A stretch of 64,000 nucleotides of DNA from Madurella fahalii (Eukaryota > Ascomycota > Sordariomycetes > Sordariales): assembly GCA_029876055.1 (NCBI GenBank), contig CM056880.1, forward strand, positions 1,550,001 through 1,614,000, in the 5' to 3' direction. A program made the position numbers and the translations under genes. Every line of letters begins with the position of its first letter. Within the stretch, counting starts at the first letter, position 1. The notes beneath the pieces were generated by a model. That model was not told the origin of the DNA and made no database searches. It was given only the letters and a program-made list of their open reading frames with translations. Below, piece by piece: positions 56,973 through 64,000 of this stretch.

Positions 56973-59818
56973 ATGGCGTCGAACGTGCTTTCAAGGCTCG
57001 TCCCGACAAGAACTGGCAGATCCTTTTATGAAGAACTGAGGACCCGAGAGGATGACGCTGAAGATCGCGCGGGCTTGCTGGATGAACAAAATCTCAATCA
57101 GAATTTCCAAGATTATGACTTAGATCATGCTGAGGGCCTTGGGGTTGAGGAAAGCCGCACCACGCTGGGCGGAGTGACGAGTCCGACATTTCAAGGACGT
57201 CGACCCTCTCGAGGCCGAGTTCAAAGAGATTACACACGGGCTGCATGGCCATCGCATGAAGATGACGGGGACAATGACGTCCCAGCTTCACTGTTGGTAG
57301 AACATCACGGGGGAGATGGACAGGGCACGTCAGGGCGGTCTCCACGGAGCAAAGGTGGGAGCCGCGCGGCCGCCATACCAGGATCGTCCAGGGCTCATGC
57401 CCAGTGGGAAACTGCCCAGGCCCACCAGAGGCTACACAACGACGATGTCTTTGGACCTTCTCGGCGCGGCGCAGCGTTGCCTAACTCACTTTTCACTGGT
57501 GTGGTGTCGGGCAACGCCAAGAAGAAGGCGGAGTGGAGATGGGCTAATGTCTCGAATCTCGACAACTTCATCAAGGACGTTTACGACTACTACCTTGGCT
57601 GCGGCATGTGGTGTATATTGGTCGAGAGGATTCTGCACCTAGTGTAAGCTCTGTGTCCCACGGCCGCGCTGCCGGCATGCAGATGCATGGCTGCTGACTA
57701 GACCTAGTAACGTCGCCTTCGTGGCCTTCCTTTTGACATTCCTTACACAATGCGTGGATTACAACAAAATTCGTGGAAGCCAGAAGCTCTCTCAGATCCT
57801 CGTCCCTCAATGCACGAGGAATATGTCGGGACTCTGGAACCTCGGTCTGTGGATGTTTGCCTTTTACTTCATTTGGAAGTCGATTCAATACCTCTTGGAT
57901 CTCCGGCGGCTGGTCCACGTCCGCGACTTCTACCTCTACCTCCTCAACATCCCAGACCAAGATATGCAAACTATCACGTGGCAAGAGGTTGTTGCCCGTA
58001 TCATGGCTCTGAGAGATCAGAACCCTAAGACAGCGACCAGCTTGACCCCGGCACAACGCCGCTGGCTCGGCAGCCAGTCCAAGGAAAGACTCGATGCATC
58101 TGATATCGCCAACCGTCTCATGAGGCGGGAGAACTACTTGATTGCTCTGATCAACAAGGACATCTTGGACCTGACGATTCCGCTGCCTTTCCTGCGCAGT
58201 CGCCAACTTCTATCCCGGACTCTGGAGTGGATGCTGATGTTCAGCATTCTTGACTTCGTCTTTGATGAGAAAGGCCAGGTCAACCAAGAATTCTTGAAAT
58301 CGGACCGCCGAGGCGAACTCAGCCTCAAGCTTCGTGGGAGGTTTGTTTTCGCCGGCGTCATGATCCTTATTTGCTCACCCTTCGTAGCCGGATACCTCCT
58401 CATTGTTTATTTCCTTATGTACTATCATGTAAGGCTAATCACCACCAGCGTCTTGAATGAGTGGCGCTTCCCCCATGCTGACCCATCTGCAGGAAATCCA
58501 AAAGAATCCTTCCGTCTTGTCCTCGCGGACCTATACCCCCCTTGCAGAGTGGAAATTCCGCGAGTTCAACGAACTGCCACATCTTTTCCGGAAGCGATTA
58601 GACATGTCCCATCCCTTCGCCAGCCACTACATGGACCAGTTCCCCAAAGCCAAGACCGAGATGGTTGCCCGGACGGTGGCTTTCATCTCCGGCGCTCTCG
58701 CCACAGTGCTGGCGGTTGCCACAGTGGTCGATCCCGAATTATTCCTAGGCTTTGAGATCACGCCGGACCGGACAGTTCTCTTCTACACGGCCGTTTTTGG
58801 TAGCGTTTGGGCATTTGCTCGGGGCAGTATCTCCGAGGACAACTCGGTCTTTGACCCAGAATATGCCCTGCGTAATGTCATTGAATACACACATTATGAG
58901 CCGGATCATTGGAAGGACAGGCTCCACAGCTTCGACGTCAAACTTGAGTTTGCCGAACTGTACAAGATCAAGATCGTCATCTTCATCGAGGAGATCCTGA
59001 GCATCTTGACCACGCCATTCGTCCTCTTCTCCAGTCTCCCCAAGTGCAGCGACCAGATCATTGACTTCTTCCGCGAATTCACTATTCACGTCGATGGACT
59101 GGGTTATGTCTGCTCCTTTGCCGAGTTCGACTTCAAGAAGGGCATTGGGAAGAAGCACAACAACGCGGCAGACGTTCGGGATGACTATTATGCGACCAAG
59201 CATGGGAAGATGGAGGCCTCTTTCTATGGTTTCATGGGTAACTACGGCAATTTTGCCCTCAACCCGAAGACGGGTGCGGCATCGCACCTCCCCCCGGGTA
59301 TGCGGAATCAATTTCACCCTCCGCCAGCGTGGCCAGGTATGACCGAGCCGCCACTGGCGACCGACTTACAGGCTTCACGGATGGGCCGAAGCGAGCGGGG
59401 GAGGACCAATGCGCCCGCTAAAACACCTCGTTACGGCCCTGTCGCGCCGCAATTCTCGCCCATGGCGTCCATCCTGCTTGATCCGCACCACCAACCACCG
59501 AATCCAAACCCGGGAAGCAGGACGACCCACGTACCACGTCAACAACGGGGCGGCTATCAAGGAGAGAGTAACATCATCGAAGAGTCTATGGAATACGATG
59601 GCCAGGTGAGCGATACCGGGAGGCGGCAAGACGACGAGGAAGCCTATGGGAGCGGTGGCGCCCTAGACGAATCAGCATGGCAGACATCGCCGGCGAGGAC
59701 AATTAGCAGAGAAAACAGCGCTGCTGAAGGCGGCGGCGCGCCGGATGCTGGAGTCGTGCACATGGTATACCAGTTCCACCAGGCCCACCTTAACCGCAGG
59801 CCAGGAGGTGTGCGATGA
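56973..59818 (+). CDS. atg9: Autophagy lipid scramblase Atg9
   Basis: Multi-spanning scramblase of Atg9 vesicles that seeds the phagophore. A 905-aa protein is inferred from exons 56973-57643, 57708-58428 and 58493-59818. The long disordered N-terminus (about 1-190) ends at WRWANVSNLDNFIKDVYDYY, the conserved core entry. Membrane segments are visible at CGMWCILVERILHLVNVAFV, LWMFAFYFIWKSIQYLLDLR, FAGVMILICSPFVAGYLLIV and VARTVAFISGALATVLAVAT. Core motifs include EWKFREFNELPHLFRKRL and EFTIHVDGLGYVCSFAEFDF, and the tail is low-complexity after NFALNPKTGA. Intron 1 is 57644-57707 (phase 2, LVNVAF) and intron 2 is 58429-58492 (YYH to EIQKNPSVL). Both introns are GT..AG with correct frames. Confidence 0.97.
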
Positions 59819-60935
59819 GCAAGCGGAAGGCAGACAACCCGTCGCAACCCGAGGAGCGTCACGGCGCTCGCAGGATCAAGCTTGCAAGTCGCGGGCATCC
59901 CTTTCATACACAGGAGTCATCGGAGGAAAGGCGTTTTGGGTGGGGTCTCTGGGCGTTTACGGTCTTCAGGGTCTGACAGTTGCGAACGCAAGACAAGGTA
60001 GACGGGCATACCAGGTTGTTGGGTCTTAAGCAGACATGCACATATAGTAGTTGGTTGATTTGGACCGGAGAGAAGGGGAAACGTCGCGGTTGGAACACGT
60101 CTTCCTCTTTACAGCACTTGACATATAGCGCACATGGGTTTTGGTTACAATTTCCTTATCGAACTCCCTGCTGGCCAAACGTGCATGCAAAGAATCAATG
60201 ACAGGGCAAAATGTCCCATTTTGATTGAGCTGCCTTTGCCGGGTGCCTCGGAGAAAGGGTTAAGAGAATGGCCTCGGCCGCCGGCGGAGACGCGCGGATC
60301 TGATAAGCAGCGGCTGCAAGGATTGTTTGCCGAGGAGCTCTTGTTGCGTGCAGAATTACGCAGTTATCTCTGGGATCAGTCTGGGCATCTCCGAGGTGCG
60401 CCCCCCGTTCTCCATCTCACTAACCAGTCACTAACCACTGTGCTGCGGGGTGCCCAGAAAGCCAACTTGCCACCCCTGCAAGACTCTCAAATCCCCGACC
60501 TCCGACATCTCTACGGCGGCCGACCGGGTTCCATTTTTTTTTCTAGGCATTGCGGGCAGTTTGCCGACAACGGTCGCAGAAAAATTCGGAGACCGCCTGG
60601 CCCATAGTCGGCTTGACCATCACCATCGCCATCACCAATTGCTCGCAGCCTGCGTTGCGCGCCCTTTGCCCTTCCTGAGCTGCGAGCGACGACAGGACAC
60701 GGCCATCGAATCCGGCGCAACCCTGGTCTAGACGGGTCAACACGTTGGTTCCGAGGTGGTCTAAGTGCCAGCGAGGCAAACGAGCTTCTTTCTGCTTGCA
60801 TTGCGTCACTTGGCTGCTTCTGCTATCGCAGCGCAGGAGCTTCACCGCACGTCGCCCGCCCATCTATACCCCGAAACAAAATCAATCGTCACCCTGGCTC
60901 TCGACCTAGGAGCGCCGGGAGCTGTGGCTTCCCCA
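59819..60935. other. Intergenic, atg9 / mitoferrin
   Basis: About 1.1 kb between two genes read rightward. Open frames (for example 60134-60607) show no coding-like motif. It should contain the mitoferrin promoter. Confidence 0.55.
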
Positions 60936-62329
60936 ATGGCTCAGCCGAATGCCGAGCCGGTCGAGGACTACGAGTACGTCGCAGCTGTGGGCTTTTATAT
61001 CGGATCCCCGGCATCTTCTGTCGGGGGCAAAGACAGCGGCGCTGACAAGACGGCAGCTATGAATCCCTCCCGCCTAACTTCTCATTGTTGCAGAACATGG
61101 CTGCCGGCGCTTTCGCCGGTATCGCCGAGCACTGCACAAGTGAGTCGCGCCCGGTCTCCCCAACCCATGGATGTGGGGGTTCGCCCCCGCCGCCCCGACC
61201 AGACGCTGACCAGACATAGTGTACCCTATTGACGCGATCAAGGTGAGCGGGCACACTGTCTCCTTGCCCCTACCGACATCCCCTCGGATCGGTTTTTGAA
61301 GCGGCGGCGCTGACGGATTGGATCTTGACGCGTAGACACGGATGCAGATAGTCAACCCCACCCCCTCGGCCGTCTACAATGGAGTAATCCAAGGCACCTA
61401 CCGGATGGCGAGCACCGAAGGCATCCTAAGCTTATGGCGCGGCATGTCCAGCGTGATAGTTGGGGCTGGTGAGTGAATGGCGCGGGGAGCTTGAGGGGTT
61501 CATTGGGGACGCCTCTCTCGGCTGACATTGCGTTCTTCTAGGCCCGGCTCATGCGGTCTACTTTGCCACATATGAGGCTGTCAAGCACGTTATGGGCGGG
61601 AACAAGGCTGGTGTCCACCATCCGCTAGCTGCCGCAACCAGCGGGGCATGCGCGACGATTGCCAGCGATGCGCTGATGAACCCCTTTGATGGTAGGCAAC
61701 ATGCGGTCACCCTCCCTTTTTCCGCACCATCCTCTAACCCCTTTCGGTAGTCATCAAGCAAAGAATGCAGATCCAAAACTCGGCCAAGATGTACCGCTCC
61801 ATGTTCGACTGCGCCAAGTACGTGTACAGGAACGAGGGGCTCGCAGCCTTCTACGTCTCGTACCCGACGACACTCTCCATGACGGTCCCGTTCACGGCGC
61901 TGCAGTTCCTCGCCTACGAGTCCATCTCGACGTCGATGAACCCGACCAAGAAGTACGATCCGCTCACGCACTGCTTGGCGGGCGCCGTGGCGGGCGGTTT
62001 CGCCGCGGCCCTGACAACGCCCATGGACGTGATCAAGACGATGCTGCAGACGAGGGGTAACGCGGCCGATGCCGAGCTGAGGTCGGTCAATGGCTTCATG
62101 GCCGGCTGCCGGTTATTGTACCAGAGGGAGGGCGCCCGTGGCTTCTTCAAGGGCGTGCGGCCGAGGGTGTTGACCACCATGCCGAGCACCGCCATCTGCT
62201 GGTCTGCCTACGAGGCGTCCAAGTGCGTATTTTCCGTCATAGCCTTAAGCCAGCGTAGAAGAGTGCTAACATTCTCTCTTTACCAGGGCCTACTTTATCC
62301 ACCACAATTCCAGCTCGTCGTCATCATGA
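60936..62329 (+). CDS. mrs4: Mitochondrial iron carrier, mitoferrin (Mrs3/4)
   Basis: Inner-membrane carrier bringing Fe2+ into the matrix for haem and Fe-S cluster synthesis. 313 aa from seven exons: 60936-60973, 61057-61139, 61220-61242, 61336-61468, 61542-61691, 61751-62222 and 62287-62329; phases agree throughout. It starts MAQPNAEPVEDYDYESLPPN and continues FSLLQNMAAGAFAGIAEHC. All three carrier signatures are present: PIDAIKTRMQ, PFDVIKQRMQ and PMDVIKTML. It has six expected membrane helices and ends ASKAYFIHHNSSSSSS. The mitoferrin-type sequence around NPTPSAVYNGVIQGTYRMAS and RGMSSVIVGAGPAHAVYFAT supports Mrs3/4 over other carriers. Yeast Mrs3/4 proteins are of similar length. Confidence 0.92.
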
Positions 62330-63633
62330 CCGGAGGGCTTAATTCAAATTAAGGTATGCTCATCACTCACAATCCATACACTACCCAATGCTCACTAAAC
62401 TTGTGCACGCATGACAGCTAGGATAGCTCGGCCTATCTACCAAAAAGCGAGATCCAATCTAGAGCTCCTGTCGTTCTTGCCATGCATGCATCTGGCAATG
62501 AACAAGGGGGACGGTGGGGAAGCTGTATGCAAATGTGTTGTCTCGGAGGGTAAATCCGAAACCGGACATGATTGCATCGTGTACATAATCTCTTGTTGTC
62601 ATTCATCGTCGTCCCCGGTTATTTTCTTAGATTTTGCTCTGTAGTGGGGGAGGGCGCTGAAAGCAACACAGCTACAACCATGCCTTGCAATACCACACAT
62701 ACCGAAAAACACGGGGATGCATGAATTAGTTGGCTGTCTGTCATGTGCTTTCGACATCATCAAATGTTTTGCTATGTATAGTATCAACTGGACGGCGCGT
62801 GCCGTCTGCCTCTATCGATCAACATTGCCTCTTGGGGTCCGGTTTATTGAGACTCTTGGTTCCGATTACGGATGGGCGACCTGAACTGCAACCCACCCCC
62901 TTCCCACCCCCACGCGCTAATACAGACACAGCAGTAGCTCTCTGTCCTTTTGGATTGTTAGCTGTGCGCCTCGTTTTCTGGTTACGGCTGCTTGGCGTTA
63001 GACACTTTGGGAATCACGGCTCGGGTCCGAAGAGCTGGAAACGCTGGTTGGTTGCGGTGCCCTTCCCTCTCCGGGGGGTTACGTCGGGTGACGAGGGAGG
63101 GCCGATGTACGGAATGAATCGGGGTTTGGAGGGTTCAAATGGCAGGCTTCATAAGGACACGGTTTTGGCGAGGCGGTTGGTATGTTCCGGGGTTTTGGGC
63201 CCGGCTACCTAGGTGGCGTCTTCGCTTGCGCTTGAATGTTCATATGTACAGTAAATGAAGTCCTTTCAGTGCGTGGATATTTAGGGCAATGCTGATAAAG
63301 CGCTTCGCACAAGCTAGCCGTTGCTGCGACTGCTCGACCCGGTAAAGATTGCGTTGTAATTCTCATAGTGAAGAACTACAAGGCAACCCAACGTATCAGA
63401 ACTCCAGGATCAGATGAGGCTTTCTCTTGCAGCCTACTTCTCCCCACAAAATACAGATCCAACCCCAGTCTCACTAAAAGGAACGCATAATTTATATGCT
63501 GTTGCTGCTTGCTGAGCACGAAAGCCAAATCTTTCCGTAAACCGGGTCATTTTCCCGCTTTGCAATAACACCGAAACTCCCGCCTCCAATGCCAAAAATA
63601 GATACAAGCCTAAGCAGGAAGACAAAGCCTCTC
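62330..63633. other. Convergent intergenic region
   Basis: About 1.3 kb between mitoferrin and the leftward J-domain gene. A 160-codon plus-strand frame (62730-63212) has no recognisable motif. No gene called. Confidence 0.55.
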
Positions 63634-64000
63634 TCAGGCACCAAAGGGGAACCCAGATCCAAACTTGAACTGGAATTGCTGCCCGCCGCCCTGCTGGAAC
63701 ATAAACGGGTGCCCGTGGCCAAACGGACTTCCGTGGTGGAACTGGGGCTGCTCGTGTGAGTTGGGGTCGTCGCCCCGGTCGAAGCGAGCGCGTAGCTCGG
63801 GGTTGCTGAGCACCTCGTACGCCTCGTTGATGCTAGCCATCTTCTTCTCAGCTTGCTCCTTGGTGAGACCCTGCTTGATCGCCTTGTCCGGGTGATGGAT
63901 CTTGGACAGCTTGCGGTAGGCCGACTTAATCTGGCGCTCGTCGGCGTCGTGGGCGACGCCGAGGACCTTGTAGTAGTCCTTTGTCTTGCTACGCTTAAGG
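63634..64000 (-). CDS. C-terminal J domain of a DNAJC3/P58IPK-like protein (partial)
   Basis: Runs off the right edge; only the C-terminal 122 residues are present. J domain: KDYYKVLGVAHDADERQIKS, AYRKLSKIHHPDKAIKQG with the HPD motif that stimulates Hsp70, and ASINEAYEVLSNPELRARFD. A Gly/Phe/Gln-rich end follows (FMFQQGGGQQFQFKFGSGF, ending PFGA). A J domain at the very C-terminus with the GDDPN ending is typical of fungal TPR-J proteins of the ER lumen (P58IPK family), so TPRs would be expected upstream, outside the window. An ordinary type III J protein is the alternative. Confidence 0.8.
   Translation of the reverse strand, partial: LKRSKTKDYYKVLGVAHDADERQIKSAYRKLSKIHHPDKAIKQGLTKEQAEKKMASINEAYEVLSNPELRARFDRGDDPNSHEQPQFHHGSPFGHGHPFMFQQGGGQQFQFKFGSGFPFGA

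Noticed and set aside
60134..60607. 157-codon plus-strand open frame
   Set aside because: No motif; it lies in an intergenic stretch upstream of mitoferrin.
61765..62352. Unspliced mitoferrin end reading through 62223-62286
   Set aside because: A GTGCGT..CAG intron gives the normal carrier C-terminus with continuous phase.
62730..63212. 160-codon plus-strand open frame
   Set aside because: Unrecognised, in a convergent intergenic region, with no start context or homology.
1..64000. CRISPR arrays, bacterial operons, rRNA or tRNA genes
   Set aside because: The only regular repeats are micro- or minisatellites and transposon parts; no RNA gene signature was found by eye.

Overview
The window is nuclear DNA of a filamentous ascomycete. 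Conserved genes carry many short introns (about 44-200 nt, mostly GT..AG with CTRAC-like branch sites). Gene density is about one per 2.5-3 kb in the core blocks. Housekeeping genes are orthologous to well-known yeast and fungal genes, and lineage-restricted fungal families are present (Zn2Cys6 factors, fungal BTB, fungal kinase-like and CorA-like proteins). AT-rich, gene-poor islands carry broken transposons. The overall look fits Sordariomycetes, perhaps Sordariales, but I cannot fix a species. Splice sites were read by eye, so exon limits are inferences supported by frame continuity and family motifs.

Layout. Core block 1 (about 0.9-30.7 kb) is conserved and compact: sec24 (COPII coat), a small single-pass membrane protein, a Zn2Cys6 regulator, the msn5/exportin-5 karyopherin, dph7 (diphthamide), a DUF1917/BLES03-like protein, naa30 (NatC acetyltransferase), lro1 (PDAT), ldb17/SPIN90 (actin patch), mitochondrial ribosomal protein bS17m, a MIT + AAA ATPase of the Sap1/spastin type, and cog6 (Golgi tethering). 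Accessory block (about 30.7-56.5 kb): an AT-rich island with repeat relics, a broken kinase-like gene, a pair of palindromic MITEs, then three intact metabolic or regulatory genes (Zn2Cys6 factor, TauD-type dioxygenase, amidase), a possible small spliced gene, a broken BTB gene, a 932-bp long-TIR element with a perfect 8-bp target duplication, a C2H2 zinc-finger gene, a broken CorA-like gene, a pogo/Fot-type transposon with two in-frame TAG codons, and a Cys-rich membrane protein lacking its start. Core block 2 (about 56.9-64 kb): atg9, an MRS3/4 mitoferrin and the C-terminus of a J-domain protein running off the end.

Functional themes. Sec24, Cog6, Atg9, Ldb17 and the MIT-AAA protein all act in membrane traffic, but they are ordinary dispersed fungal genes, not an operon. 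The regulator + dioxygenase + amidase trio (36.0-43.7 kb), isolated between transposon relics, is the best candidate for a small catabolic or accessory cluster. Four introns in the window use a GCAAGT (GC-AG) donor, two of them in the amidase. At least three others are multiples of three in length and stay open when read through, so automated gene calling would miss them.
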